Of a stretch of DNA of 20,627 bases, positions 6,436 through 15,248 are shown in pieces. Position 1 is the stretch's first letter. Every line of letters begins with the position of its first letter. The notes below the pieces were generated by a model. That model was not told the DNA's origin. It saw only the letters and a list, made by a program, of their open reading frames with translations, and searched no databases. The stretch is from Syntrophus sp. (in: bacteria) (lineage in GTDB: Bacteria; Desulfobacterota; Syntrophia; Syntrophales; UBA5619): contig PNOO01000011.1 in NCBI GenBank assembly GCA_013824905.1, positions 1 to 20,627 on the forward strand. The letters are read 5' to 3'. The position numbers and the translations under genes are program-made.

Positions 6436-7565
6436 CTCTTCGGAATGTCAGGGCCATCGCCGGCAAGGAGATCTATCATCTGATTCGGGACTTCCGGAGC
6501 CTCTACCTCGCCTTTGCCGTCCCGCTGCTTCTCATCCTCCTGTTCGGCTATGCCCTCAGCCTCGATGTGGAGAATATCGAGACGGTCGTCGTGGACTACG
6601 AGCAGACGGACCTGAGCCGCGATTTCATTCGCCGCCTGGGCGCCTCTCCCTACTTCCGGATCGCCGCCCACCTTCCCGACACCGCCGCCGTCACGGAGGC
6701 GCTCGACCACGGCCGGGCGACGATGGCCATCATCATCCCCGCCGGCTGGACCGCCGACCTCAGGGCGGAGCGCGAAGCCGTCATTCAGATCCTCCTCGAC
6801 GGGAGCGATCCGAACTTCGCCGGGATCGCCCGGGCGTATATCACCGGCTTTATTGAAAGCACCAACAGGAAACTCCTCGGCGAGTTCTTGAACCGTCAGG
6901 GGATGGAGAAGATCCGGCCCCCTGTGGAGGGGCGGATCCGGATCTGGTTCAACGAGGACCTGGAGAGCCGGAATTTCATTATTCCGGGAATCATCGCGAT
7001 CATCATCATGATCGTTGGGGCGATGCTGACTTCGCTCGTCATCGCCCGGGAATATGAAAACGGGACGATGGAAACGATCCGGTCGCTCCCCATCAGCGCC
7101 GGGGAATTGCTCCTCGGAAAGGCGATCCCTTATTTTCTGATCGGACTGACCGACGTCCTGATCGCCGTCCTCATGGGGCAGGTGCTCTTCGGGATCGTCA
7201 TGAAGGCAAATTTCTGGCTGATGATCCTTGCCTCGTCTCTCTACCTGATGGTCGCCCTGACGCTGGGCCTGCTCATCTCCTCGGTCACAAAATCACAGAT
7301 GGTCGCAAACCAGACGGCCGTCCTGATCACCTATCTCCCGTCGCTGCTGCTTTCAAACTTCGTCTTTCCGGTCATCAACATGCCGAAGTTCCTCCAAGCC
7401 TTCTCCGCGATGATTCCGGCGACTTACTACATCAATATCCTCTCCGACATCTATCTCAGGAACCTTGGGCTCGCCTACCTCTGGCCGGATCTCGCGATCC
7501 TGGCGGTGATGTTTCTCATCCTCGCCGCCGCCAACTGCGTCGTTCTGAAGAGGGGGGGCTTCTAA
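6432..7565 (+). CDS. ABC-2 type permease (first of two)
   Basis: The product is 377 aa. ATG 6432 follows AGGAGG (6421-6426) and overlaps the stop of the preceding ATPase gene; the frame is open far upstream, but that part shadows the ATPase gene. There is an N-terminal amphipathic segment and a first membrane helix (about residues 20-40), then a large extracytoplasmic domain up to about 175. Then come NFIIPGIIAIIIMIVGAML and about four more helices to the C-terminus. The motif EYENGTMETIRSLPIS before the next helix is typical of ABC2_membrane/YbhS-YbhR proteins. It should form one half of the inner-membrane channel with the next gene's product. The substrate is not indicated by sequence; relatives export drugs, cations or hydrophobic compounds. 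Confidence 0.92.
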   Translation: MTLRNVRAIAGKEIYHLIRDFRSLYLAFAVPLLLILLFGYALSLDVENIETVVVDYEQTDLSRDFIRRLGASPYFRIAAHLPDTAAVTEALDHGRATMAIIIPAGWTADLRAEREAVIQILLDGSDPNFAGIARAYITGFIESTNRKLLGEFLNRQGMEKIRPPVEGRIRIWFNEDLESRNFIIPGIIAIIIMIVGAMLTSLVIAREYENGTMETIRSLPISAGELLLGKAIPYFLIGLTDVLIAVLMGQVLFGIVMKANFWLMILASSLYLMVALTLGLLISSVTKSQMVANQTAVLITYLPSLLLSNFVFPVINMPKFLQAFSAMIPATYYINILSDIYLRNLGLAYLWPDLAILAVMFLILAAANCVVLKRGGF

Positions 7566-7567
7566 CG

Positions 7568-8689
7568 ATGAGCTGGCTTCGCATCCGGGAAATGGTCCGC
7601 AAGGAATTCATCCAGCTCTTCCGAGACCGGAAGAATCGTCCCATCCTGATCATGGCGCCGCTCATCCAGCTCCTTGTCTTCGGTTACGTGGTCAACTACG
7701 ACATCAAGGACATCCGCGTCGCCCTGATCGACCAATCCCTGACACGGGAGAGCAGGCTTTTGACCGACGCCTTCACCGCCGGCCGGATCTTCCGTATCAC
7801 CCATCTGCCGGGGACCCACGGTGAACTGGAAGGTCTTCTCCTCGCGGCAAAGATCGATCTGGGGATCAAGATCCCCCCCGACTTCGGCAGCCGGATCCGC
7901 CGCGGAGACACAGCCGCGGTTCAGATTATCGCGGACGGCGGGATGAGCAACATGGCCTCGGTCAGGATCTCCTACACGACGATGGTCATCGACCGGTTCA
8001 ACGTGGAACTGATCCATGAGCTCTACGGCCGCGAACTCAAATACGGAAAGATCGACGGCCGGATCCGGACCTGGTACAACCCCAACCTCGACAGCCAGAA
8101 CTTCTTCGTCCCGGGAATCGTCGCCTTTGTCGTCATGCTGATCTCGCTGCTTTTGACTTCTATCGCCATCATCAAGGAACGGGAGAACGGGACGATGGAG
8201 CAACTCATCGTGACGCCGCTCAAACCGCTCGAACTGATCATCGGTAAGACCATACCCTACACGATCATTGCGATCGGCCAGATGGTCATGGTCACGCTGT
8301 TCGCCCTCTACTGGTTCGAGGTGCCGCTGGCAGGGAGCGTTTTAGCCCTCTTCCTGGCGACCTGTCTCTTCCTCCTGAGCACGCTCGGGATCGGACTTTT
8401 CATCTCGACGGTATCGAAGACCCAGCAGCAGGCGATGATGACGACCTTCTTCTTCATCCTCCCCTTCTTCATGCTTTCCGGCTTCGTCTTTCCCATCGCC
8501 AACATGCCCACCTTCGTCCAGTGGTTGACATACCTGAACCCTTTGCGCTATTTTCTCGTCATCATCCGCGGCATCTTTCTCAAAGGGGTGGGTCTGCAGA
8601 TCCTCTGGCCCCAGTACGCCGCCCTGACCGTCCTGGGCATCGCGGTATTCACCGGCGCCGTAGGGCGTTTCCGGAAACGGTTGGATTAG
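7568..8689 (+). CDS. ABC-2 type permease (second of two)
   Basis: The product is 373 aa. It starts 2 nt after the stop of the first permease, behind a G-rich ribosome binding site near 7551-7559. It has the same architecture as its neighbour: one N-terminal helix (LIQLLVFGYVVNYDI), an extracytoplasmic domain of about 140 residues, NFFVPGIVAFVVMLISLLL, then ERENGTMEQLIVTPLKPLEL and four further helices. The two permeases share aligned motifs (RIWFNEDLESRNF versus RTWYNPNLDSQNF), so they are ancient paralogues expected to heterodimerise. The gene content matches the YbhG-F-S-R and YhiI-RbbA-YhhJ type of tripartite exporter. Confidence 0.92.
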   Translation: MSWLRIREMVRKEFIQLFRDRKNRPILIMAPLIQLLVFGYVVNYDIKDIRVALIDQSLTRESRLLTDAFTAGRIFRITHLPGTHGELEGLLLAAKIDLGIKIPPDFGSRIRRGDTAAVQIIADGGMSNMASVRISYTTMVIDRFNVELIHELYGRELKYGKIDGRIRTWYNPNLDSQNFFVPGIVAFVVMLISLLLTSIAIIKERENGTMEQLIVTPLKPLELIIGKTIPYTIIAIGQMVMVTLFALYWFEVPLAGSVLALFLATCLFLLSTLGIGLFISTVSKTQQQAMMTTFFFILPFFMLSGFVFPIANMPTFVQWLTYLNPLRYFLVIIRGIFLKGVGLQILWPQYAALTVLGIAVFTGAVGRFRKRLD

Positions 8690-8702
8690 GAAGAGGGAAA
8701 CC

Positions 8703-9704
8703 ATGCTGAAAGTCGTGGCAGACGAGTCGGCCATCAGGCGCTACCAGCGACAGTTCGTCAGGAGCCTTAAAACCGCGGCGACGGACACGATCCCCGTCAA
8801 GCTCGGCCATCCCGGGGCCAGCGAGAAGGCAAAGGTCGCCTGGTCGGAGAGGCTCGGAATCTGGTTTTTCTCCAGGAAGATCGCCGGAAGCCGCTACTGG
8901 AACGGGTTCGGAATCGGCCGGCCGGAAGGAGGCGGCAATGTCGCGATCACCTGTGAGATCAATTTCCCCCTCTGCGGCATCGACCGGCGGACCGGCGGCG
9001 TCTTTGTCCAGGACCGATCCGGCAGGATCTTTGTCGTTCACCGGGGAAAGCTCGGCGGCGGGAGAAAGGGGATCGGTAAATCCCTCTTCGAAAACCGCTA
9101 CCGAGGGGTCTGGAAAACCATGGATGACGACGGTGAAGAAACGACGGTCGCCGTTATCGGCGTCCTCCAATCCCCGCGTTTTGCCAGACAGATCGCCCAG
9201 TTCGTCCGCAAGATCGCCCGGATCAAAGAAGCGGCCGCTGCCCCCTCACCCCAGGCCGAGCTGAGTTTTGAAGAGCGTTACGTGCGCGAAGACCTGATCG
9301 GCGAGAGGTATTGCGAACCGAAATCAGAGACGGGCGCCGAATGCGACCACGGACTGATCGTCCGGGATCTGGCCGACGTCATGAAAAAATGCGGCCTCCG
9401 GACCGTGAATGACGGCCATCGGGATTTACTGATCCTGGACCAGAAAGACCGGATCCGGGCTGTGTTCCAGATCCTGACGGAGACGACCCTCCCGGATCTT
9501 CACGCCGGTGCGACACAACTCCTCCTGAACGGCCTGAGTCTCCCTGAAAATCCTCTGCTCATCCTTTGCATTCCCAGGGCGCCGGAAAACGCCCTCCGGG
9601 AAAAGCTGAAGCGTCTGAACATCGACCTTCTCATCTACCAATGGGCGGAGGACAGGGCCGTTTTCCCCGATCTCGACGCCCTCATCCCCCGGCTCGTATC
9701 ATGA
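8703..9704 (+). CDS. Conserved-looking hypothetical protein in the ABC exporter operon
   Basis: The product is 333 aa, starting at ATG 8703 with GAGGGA about 5 nt upstream and 13 nt after the last permease stop, so it is very likely co-transcribed. No signal peptide or membrane helix is visible. The N-terminal half (to about residue 180) is beta-rich and ends with QFVRKIARIKEAAAA. A Pro/Ala linker follows, and then a C-terminal domain of about 130 residues. That domain (RDLLILDQKDRIRAVFQILTE ... GATQLLLNGL ... LLILCIPR ... LNIDLLIYQW) has the strand-helix order of a PD-(D/E)XK nuclease-like fold. However, the expected E-x-K reads Q-I-L, so it would be an inactive version if related. I do not recognise the family and assign no function. 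A role linked to the exporter is inference from position only. Confidence 0.75.
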   Translation: MLKVVADESAIRRYQRQFVRSLKTAATDTIPVKLGHPGASEKAKVAWSERLGIWFFSRKIAGSRYWNGFGIGRPEGGGNVAITCEINFPLCGIDRRTGGVFVQDRSGRIFVVHRGKLGGGRKGIGKSLFENRYRGVWKTMDDDGEETTVAVIGVLQSPRFARQIAQFVRKIARIKEAAAAPSPQAELSFEERYVREDLIGERYCEPKSETGAECDHGLIVRDLADVMKKCGLRTVNDGHRDLLILDQKDRIRAVFQILTETTLPDLHAGATQLLLNGLSLPENPLLILCIPRAPENALREKLKRLNIDLLIYQWAEDRAVFPDLDALIPRLVS

Positions 9705-9757
9705 TTCGCGATCGGCTTTGAAACAGGCGACGCGGTAAAACAACGGAGACATACACG

Positions 9758-10555
9758 ATGGATTCATTGGCCGACATTAAACACCTGATCCTCGACATGG
9801 ACGGGGTGCTCTACCGGGGAAAGGAACCGATGCCCCGTCTGCAGGAGTTCTTTGCCTTCCTGCGCAAGCAGCACATCATATTTATGCTCATGACCAACAA
9901 CGCAACCCGCACACCGCAGGAGCGCGCGGATCAATTAGCCGCTATGGGCGCCCAAGTCTCGCCCGCCGAGATCCTGGTCTCCGGCCAGGCGGCGGCCAGC
10001 TACCTGCGGCGTGACTACCCGGCGGGGACAAGGGTGCACGTCTTCGGAATGCCTGCCCTACGCCAGGCCCTGACTGAAGAGGGGTTCATCATCGCCGACG
10101 ACGACGTGAAGGTGGTCGTCGCGAGCGTTGACCGCGATGTCAACTTCGAGAAGGTCAAGATCGCCTCCCGGCTCCTCCAGGGCGGGGCGCGCTTTCTGGC
10201 GACCAACCTCGACCCCAACATCCCCTCGGAGGATGGCTTCCTGCCGGGAAGCGGTGCGATGGTCGCAATGCTCGCGGCAGCCTCCGGAGTCGCCCCGGCC
10301 GGCGTCGGGAAGCCCGAGCCGATCATGTATGAGATCGCTATGGCCCAGATGGGCGCCCGGCCCGAAACGACCGCCGCCGTCGGCGACCGCGTGATGACCG
10401 ATATCGTAGGCGGAAAGCGTGCAGGCCTCACCACGATCTGCGTCCTTTCAGGCGCATCCGACCGGGCCGAGGCCGAGGCCGCGGGAACCGACTTCATCTT
10501 CGACGATATCGGCCATCTCCTCGACGGCTGGCAAGCAGCGCTATTATCGCGGTAA
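9758..10555 (+). CDS. HAD-IIA family phosphatase (NagD-like)
   Basis: The product is 265 aa, ATG 9758 with GGAG about 9 nt upstream. All four HAD motifs are visible: motif I LDMDGVLYRG (nucleophile Asp13, acid/base Asp15), motif II LMTNNATRTP, motif III GKPEPIMYEIA (Lys), and motif IV AVGDRVMTDIVGGKRAG. The large C2 cap between motifs II and III has ATNLDPNIPSEDG, typical of subclass IIA enzymes such as NagD, phosphoglycolate phosphatase and nitrophenyl phosphatases. It should be a cytoplasmic Mg-dependent phosphatase acting on small phosphometabolites; the precise substrate cannot be read from sequence. It lies 53 nt after the exporter group in the same direction and may be its last gene or an independent unit. 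Confidence 0.93.
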   Translation: MDSLADIKHLILDMDGVLYRGKEPMPRLQEFFAFLRKQHIIFMLMTNNATRTPQERADQLAAMGAQVSPAEILVSGQAAASYLRRDYPAGTRVHVFGMPALRQALTEEGFIIADDDVKVVVASVDRDVNFEKVKIASRLLQGGARFLATNLDPNIPSEDGFLPGSGAMVAMLAAASGVAPAGVGKPEPIMYEIAMAQMGARPETTAAVGDRVMTDIVGGKRAGLTTICVLSGASDRAEAEAAGTDFIFDDIGHLLDGWQAALLSR

Positions 10556-10719
10556 TCTGCCCTTCAGCCAGTTCTACAAACTGCAGGCAGAGTACTTAGG
10601 TATGCACCCAGTCCAAAAGAGATCGAGCGTCAAAAAAACAGAGAAACGGCGATTGTTCTCAATACGAACCATGCTGGACTCAGACTGCCCTTTCGTTGAA
10701 AGATAACAGACGTAAAGTC

Positions 10720-11343
10720 TTAACTGTTGCCGTCAGAGAGCGTGACGCGTCGCTTCTTCCTTTGCTTCAGCAGATATGCCAGAGCCCTGTACCCAAACAG
10801 TATAAACAAAACTACCACATAAGCGAGCGGCCGCCTTGTATCTTTCTTTACGAGCCAAAGGTAATGGACCGCACCCCCCACAGCGGCGGCATAGACTGTG
10901 CTTTGCAGGTTCTTCCATCTGTCGTATCCCAGCAGCCGCTTCATGCTGCTGGTCGATGTAACAGCGGGAGGGACAAGTAGAAGCAGGCTTCCGAAACCAA
11001 CAGCGATGCGTTTGTGTTTTATCACATCATCGCTTATGGCCGACCAGGAAAGCCCTTGGTCGAGTACAACATAAGTAATGAAATGAAGGCCGGCGTAAAG
11101 AAAGCTGAAAATCCCCGATATTTTACGTAATTTGGCAGGCCATGACCATCCGGTAAGACTGCACAAAGGGGTAATCGTAAGTGTGAGCAACAGAAAATTG
11201 AGAGCCCAGTCGCCTGTCGTATGGATGACCTTTTCTATCGGGTTGGCTCCAAGCCCCAAAGTGAATGCGAGAAAGACCAGCCATGAAACCGGCATGAGAC
11301 AAATTATGCAAAAGACAATTTTGAGGCGGTCAGCGAACCTCAC
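10720..11343 (-). CDS. msrQ: MsrQ, haem-binding membrane subunit of methionine sulfoxide reductase
   Basis: The product is 207 aa, the usual length for MsrQ (YedZ). The frame is open further upstream to 11454, but that would overlap msrP by 98 nt. GTG at 11343, just past the msrP stop, gives VRFADRLKIVFCIICLMPVSW, which matches the normal N-terminus. About six membrane helices are visible. His residues in VIHTTGDWALNF, AGLHFITYVV and GGAVHYLWLVKK are candidates for haem b ligation. MsrQ passes electrons from the membrane to the periplasmic MsrP, which repairs oxidised methionines in envelope proteins. The gene follows msrP directly (13 nt) and forms an operon with it. It ends near a weak hairpin (about 10705-10728). 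Confidence 0.92.
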   Translation of the reverse strand: MRFADRLKIVFCIICLMPVSWLVFLAFTLGLGANPIEKVIHTTGDWALNFLLLTLTITPLCSLTGWSWPAKLRKISGIFSFLYAGLHFITYVVLDQGLSWSAISDDVIKHKRIAVGFGSLLLLVPPAVTSTSSMKRLLGYDRWKNLQSTVYAAAVGGAVHYLWLVKKDTRRPLAYVVVLFILFGYRALAYLLKQRKKRRVTLSDGNS

Positions 11344-11356
11344 ATGCAGATTCCCA

Positions 11357-12301
11357 TCAAAAGTACTTCCTGAGGTCCATGCCTTCGTACATGTGCGCAA
11401 CCTGTTCGCCGTATCCGTTAAACATAAGGGTTTTTCGCTTCGCAATCTCACCAATCCGGCGCTCCCTTGCCTGGCTCCATCGGGGGTGGTCTACCTCGGG
11501 GTTCACGTTGGAGTAAAAGCCGTATTCTCCCGGGTTTGCCTTCATCCATGCGCTAATCGGCATCTGTTCAACAAAGCGAATACGGACAATAGATTTGATG
11601 TTCTTAAAACCGTACTTCCAGGGAACCACGAGTCTCAGAGGGGCGCCATTCTGGTTAGGCAACACCTTCCCATACATCCCTACGGTCAACATGGCCAAGG
11701 GGTTCAATGCCTCATCAAGCCTTAGACCCTCGACATAAGGCCAGTCAAGTACATTGCGGGTCTGTCCCGGCATCTGCTTCTGGTCCTTCAGTGTCATGAA
11801 TTCTACAAATTTCGCGTTAGAGGTTGGCTCACACCTTTTCATGAAATCGCCGAGGGGAAAGCCGACCCAGGGGATGACCATTGACCACCCCTCCACGCAA
11901 CGGAACCGGTAGATGCGCTCTTCCAAGGGAAACATCTTCATGATCTCATCAATATCGTAAACCTTGGGCTTGTTAACGTGTCCTTCCACTGAAACGGTCC
12001 ACGGACGTGTGCGGAAGTTTTTGCTGCGTTCGGCTACGTCCTCTTTTTCTGTAGAGAACTCATAAAAGTTGTTGTAATGAGTGGCGTCCAAAATGGGGGT
12101 GGTCTTCTCGCCCCCGGCATATGCCCCGCGTTTGCCCACCTTAAACTTCGGGTCAGCATCACCCTCCCGGGCAAATAAATCAGGGGCAGCGCCTGTTACA
12201 ACAAGAGCGGCTGCCGCGGCTATAAATTCGCGACGGTTAAGGTAGAGGCCCTCGTCGGTGATCTCTGAAGGAGGTATATCCGTTTCTTTTTTGGTTATCA
12301 T
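11357..12301 (-). CDS. msrP: MsrP, periplasmic molybdenum-dependent methionine sulfoxide reductase
   Basis: The product is 314 aa. ATG 12301 is preferred because GGGAG lies 7 nt upstream; the in-frame ATG at 12325 has no ribosome binding site. Residues 21-45 form a Tat signal (LNRREFIAAAAALVV, twin Arg23-Arg24), as expected for a cofactor-loaded periplasmic enzyme. The sulfite-oxidase-like Mo-binding fold follows, with the cofactor-ligating Cys135 in YRFRCVEGWSMVIPWVGFPL. GAPLRLVVPWKYGFKNIKSI is also characteristic of YedY/MsrP. The enzyme reduces methionine sulfoxide in periplasmic proteins using electrons delivered by MsrQ. The two genes seem less GC-rich than those on either side. Identity is very secure. 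Confidence 0.96.
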   Translation of the reverse strand: MITKKETDIPPSEITDEGLYLNRREFIAAAAALVVTGAAPDLFAREGDADPKFKVGKRGAYAGGEKTTPILDATHYNNFYEFSTEKEDVAERSKNFRTRPWTVSVEGHVNKPKVYDIDEIMKMFPLEERIYRFRCVEGWSMVIPWVGFPLGDFMKRCEPTSNAKFVEFMTLKDQKQMPGQTRNVLDWPYVEGLRLDEALNPLAMLTVGMYGKVLPNQNGAPLRLVVPWKYGFKNIKSIVRIRFVEQMPISAWMKANPGEYGFYSNVNPEVDHPRWSQARERRIGEIAKRKTLMFNGYGEQVAHMYEGMDLRKYF

Positions 12302-12376
12302 AGGCGTTCTCCCAATCAAGCGCATCTGCGTGTCTTGCGCTTTAAAGGAATCATTAAGATGCGTCTATAGTGTCTT

Positions 12377-12406
12377 ATTATCTATCACTTTTTCTTGATG
12401 TGTCAA
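12377..12406 (-). promoter_or_regulatory. Putative sigma70-type promoter for msrPQ
   Basis: Read on the minus strand, TTGACA (12406-12401), an 18-bp spacer and GATAAT (12382-12377) form a good promoter about 76 nt upstream of the msrP ATG. Confidence 0.6.
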
Positions 12407-12434
12407 GGGAATGTGCCTTTTGTTACAAAACTCC

Positions 12435-12463
12435 TTGACATACAGGATGGCTTTTTTTATCCT
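12435..12463 (+). promoter_or_regulatory. Putative sigma70-type promoter for the KefF/KefC-like pair
   Basis: TTGACA (12435-12440), 17 bp and TATCCT (12458-12463) precede the GTG start by about 45 nt. The -35 box is perfect; the -10 box matches 4 of 6. It diverges from the msrPQ promoter, with about 28 bp between the two -35 elements. Confidence 0.55.
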
Positions 12464-12507
12464 CGCCTCACGTAAACCTTGGATTTCCCATAGAGGTGAC
12501 CACCCCC

Positions 12508-13119
12508 GTGTATAAAATTCTCATCCTTTTCGCCCATCCGCGTTTTGAAAAATCAAGGGTAAACCGCGCACTGCTCAATGGCATTGACCAGATACCGCAG
12601 GTGACGCTCCACGATCTATACGAACGATATCCCGATTTCAATGTCGATATCGAGCAGGAACAAGAATTGATGACCGAGCATCAGATCATCATCTGGCAGC
12701 ATCCGTTCTATATGTACGGCGCCCCGGCCTTGCTCAAACAGTGGATCGATCTGGTCCTCGAATACGGATGGGCCCACGGCAGGGGAGGGGATTCCTTAAA
12801 AGGCAGAATCATCTTCAACGCCCTGACAACGGGCGGCTCCCGGGAAGTGTACGCGGCCGACGGATACAACCGTTTCACCCTCCGGGAATTTCTCACCCCC
12901 TTCGACCAGACCGCCACCTTCTGTAAGATGCTTTATCTGCCGCCGTTTGCCGTACAGGGGACCCACCTCTTAACGGAGGCTCAGCTGCTGCATTACGCCG
13001 CCCGTTATCGCACCCTCCTGGAGCGGTTGTCACAGGGAGACTTCAGCCTCGAATCGATGCGGCGATTCCCTTTTCTCAACGATTGGCTTGATCACGGATC
13101 GGGGGCGCCGGAATCATGA
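12508..13119 (+). CDS. KefF/KefG-like flavodoxin-fold NAD(P)H:quinone oxidoreductase
   Basis: The product is 203 aa with GTG 12508, which has AGAGGTG 9 nt upstream; an in-frame GTG at 12496 lies inside that site and would add four residues. The family signatures are ILILFAHPRFEKSRVN (flavin phosphate loop), IIWQHPFYMYGAPALLKQWIDLVLEYGWAHG and ALTTGG. KefF and KefG are the cytoplasmic ancillary subunits that bind KefC and KefB, have FMN-dependent quinone reductase activity, and are needed for full antiporter activation. The gene overlaps the antiporter gene by ATGA (13116-13119). This coupling strongly supports the ancillary-subunit reading. The C-terminus is slightly longer than the roughly 176-184 residues of the E. 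coli proteins. Confidence 0.9.
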   Translation: MYKILILFAHPRFEKSRVNRALLNGIDQIPQVTLHDLYERYPDFNVDIEQEQELMTEHQIIIWQHPFYMYGAPALLKQWIDLVLEYGWAHGRGGDSLKGRIIFNALTTGGSREVYAADGYNRFTLREFLTPFDQTATFCKMLYLPPFAVQGTHLLTEAQLLHYAARYRTLLERLSQGDFSLESMRRFPFLNDWLDHGSGAPES

Positions 13120-14999
13120 ACCATACCTTTCTGCAGGACGCCCTTGTCTATCTGGGGGCGGCGATCCTCTTCGTTCCCATCGCCAAGCGGCTCGGCATGG
13201 GATCGGTCCTGGGATACCTCCTGGCCGGCATCACGATCGGTCCCTTTTTCCTCGGCTTTATCGGCGGTCCAGGAAAGGACATCATGCATTTCGCCGAATT
13301 CGGCGTGGTGATGATGCTCTTTCTCATCGGGCTGGAACTGGAACCCGCCCATTTCTGGCGAATGCGCCATCTCATCCTGGGGTCCGGCGCGGCGCAGGTG
13401 GGGGGCACCGCCCTGCTTTTCCTCGTCCTGTTCATTCTGGTCGGATTCAACTGGCAGGCGGCCCTGGCCATCGCTCTGGCCCTGGCCATGTCGTCGACGG
13501 CGATCGTCCTGCAGACCCTCAGAGAAAAAGGTCTAAACCGGACGGAGTCGGGAAAAATCTCTTTCGCCATTCTGCTGTTTCAGGACATATCGGTCATTCC
13601 CATTCTGGCGGCGCTGCCCCTTTTGGCCATCACCTCGGTGAAGGCCGCGACCAGCGAACAGACGACCTTCTTTGGGGGATTGCCCGGATGGGCGCAGACG
13701 ATCGCCCTTCTTTGCGCCGTCGGGTTGGTAATCCTCAGCGGGCGCTTTGTGATTGTCCCCTTTCTTCGTTTTATCGCCCGTATTCATCTGAGAGAACTCT
13801 TTACGGCCTCCGCCCTGTTCATTGTGATGGTCGCGGCTTACCTCATGGAGCTGGTGGGGCTGAGCCCCGCCCTCGGGACATTCCTGGCCGGCGTCGTCCT
13901 GGCGAACAGCGAGTACCGTCACGAACTGGAAAGCGATATCGAACCCTTCAAGGGGATCCTGCTCGGTCTGTTTTTCATCTCCGTCGGGGCCTCCATCAAC
14001 TTCGGCCTGATCCTGAACCGGCCCTTGACGATCATCACCCTCGTCTGCGGCATCATTGCCGTCAAGTCCGTTGTCCTGTTCCTGACGGGAAAACTGAACC
14101 GCCTCACCTTTGATCAAAACCTTTTATTTACCTTCGGTCTGGCTCAGGTCGGGGAGTTTGCCTTTGTCCTGTTTTCCTTCATGCATCAGCTTCATCTAAT
14201 ATCCGGGGAATGGACGGATACGCTGATGGGGGTGACCGCCATCAGCATGACTGCAACCCCTTTCTTGTTGCTGATCAATGAACGGTTCATTCTTCCCCGT
14301 TTCGGCACCCCGGAAACAACGAGGAAAGAGGCAGACGCGATCGATCTGCATCATTCGGTGATCCTCGCCGGTTTCGGTCCCTTCGGCAGCACCGTCGGCC
14401 GTTTTCTGAGGGCAAACGGCGTCGAGGCGACCATCCTCGATAACGATTCCGACCGCGTCGATCTCTTGAGAAAAATGGGATTCAAGGTATTTTACGGCGA
14501 TGCCACACGCGTCGATATCCTCAAGGCCGCCGGGGCCGAACAGGCCAAAATCCTGATCGCCGCCGTCGGTTCTCCGGAGATCAATCACGAGCTTGTCGAT
14601 AAAGCGCGGCAGCTCTTTCCCCATCTCGAGATCATGGTCCGCGCCGAAAACCGTTTCGACGCCTACGAATTCATGGATATAGGAATCAGGGACATTTATC
14701 GCGAAACCCTCGATACCTCCGTGCGCATGGGGATTGATGTTCTGATCAAACTGGGCTACCGCCGGTACAGCGCCGCGCGGGCGGGACAGAAATTCCTGAA
14801 ATATGATGAGGCGGCCATGCGCCAACTGGCGGCGCATCGTCATGACCAGAGCGCCTATATCTTCACCGCCAGAGAACAGATCCAGATCCAGGAGCGATTG
14901 CTGACCAACGACCGTGAAGCGAATCCTTCGCTCAACGATCATGCCTGGGACAGTGATCTGTTCATCAAGCCGTACGCCGATGATCGTTCCGAGCGATAA
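13116..14999 (+). CDS. KefB/KefC-like potassium:proton antiporter with TrkA-N domain
   Basis: The product is 627 aa, close to KefC (620) and KefB (601). Residues 1 to about 385 are a CPA2-type exchanger with some 12-13 membrane helices, including LIGLELEPAHFWRMR, ALALAMSSTAIVLQTL, FAILLFQDISVIPILA and SPALGTFLAGVVLANSEYRHE. A cytosolic TrkA-N/RCK domain follows, with the nucleotide-binding AGFGPFGSTVGRFL, acidic strand-2 end ILDND and YGDATRVDILKAAGAE. In E. coli these systems export K+ and acidify the cytoplasm in response to glutathione adducts of electrophiles. Whether glutathione is the signal here is unknown. The C-terminal tail (about residues 540-627) is hydrophilic. It is translationally coupled to the KefF-like gene. 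Confidence 0.93.
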   Translation: MNHTFLQDALVYLGAAILFVPIAKRLGMGSVLGYLLAGITIGPFFLGFIGGPGKDIMHFAEFGVVMMLFLIGLELEPAHFWRMRHLILGSGAAQVGGTALLFLVLFILVGFNWQAALAIALALAMSSTAIVLQTLREKGLNRTESGKISFAILLFQDISVIPILAALPLLAITSVKAATSEQTTFFGGLPGWAQTIALLCAVGLVILSGRFVIVPFLRFIARIHLRELFTASALFIVMVAAYLMELVGLSPALGTFLAGVVLANSEYRHELESDIEPFKGILLGLFFISVGASINFGLILNRPLTIITLVCGIIAVKSVVLFLTGKLNRLTFDQNLLFTFGLAQVGEFAFVLFSFMHQLHLISGEWTDTLMGVTAISMTATPFLLLINERFILPRFGTPETTRKEADAIDLHHSVILAGFGPFGSTVGRFLRANGVEATILDNDSDRVDLLRKMGFKVFYGDATRVDILKAAGAEQAKILIAAVGSPEINHELVDKARQLFPHLEIMVRAENRFDAYEFMDIGIRDIYRETLDTSVRMGIDVLIKLGYRRYSAARAGQKFLKYDEAAMRQLAAHRHDQSAYIFTAREQIQIQERLLTNDREANPSLNDHAWDSDLFIKPYADDRSER

Positions 15000-15248
15000 A
15001 CCAAGAAAGAACATCGCTAAGAAATTGCCGGTTCTCCAAAAGCAACAGCCACGGGTATGGTCTTAAATATTGACGTGTGAAGGGAGAAAAAATCTGGTAT
15101 ATTGTAATCAATTCGGTGGTCTCGCCGGGCATCGATGCGGTCACCGGAGGAAACGGACATCAACCGGTCGTCTCTGAAGAAACCGGTCCGATCGACGGAG
15201 ATGACCGGTAAGATGATTCATCTCACTATGAATACCCGGAGGAGAAAC
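15000..15248. other. Gap upstream of the hybrid kinase gene
   Basis: This 249-nt stretch holds no credible gene. A TTGACG at 15070-15075 and TATATT at 15098-15103 resemble promoter boxes, but the 22-nt spacing is too long for a standard sigma70 promoter. ACCGGT/CCGG-containing short repeats between 15142 and 15208 are noted without an assigned role. Confidence 0.4.

Noticed and set aside
10556..10719. Possible small gene between the HAD phosphatase and msrQ
   Set aside because: The reading frames there lack ribosome binding sites and run into the antisense of msrQ.
10705..10728. Hairpin near the msrQ stop as a terminator
   Set aside because: The stem is short and interrupted, and only ATCTTT follows on the minus strand.
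15070..15103. TTGACG/TATATT pair as the kinase promoter
   Set aside because: The 22-nt spacer is outside the normal range for sigma70 promoters.
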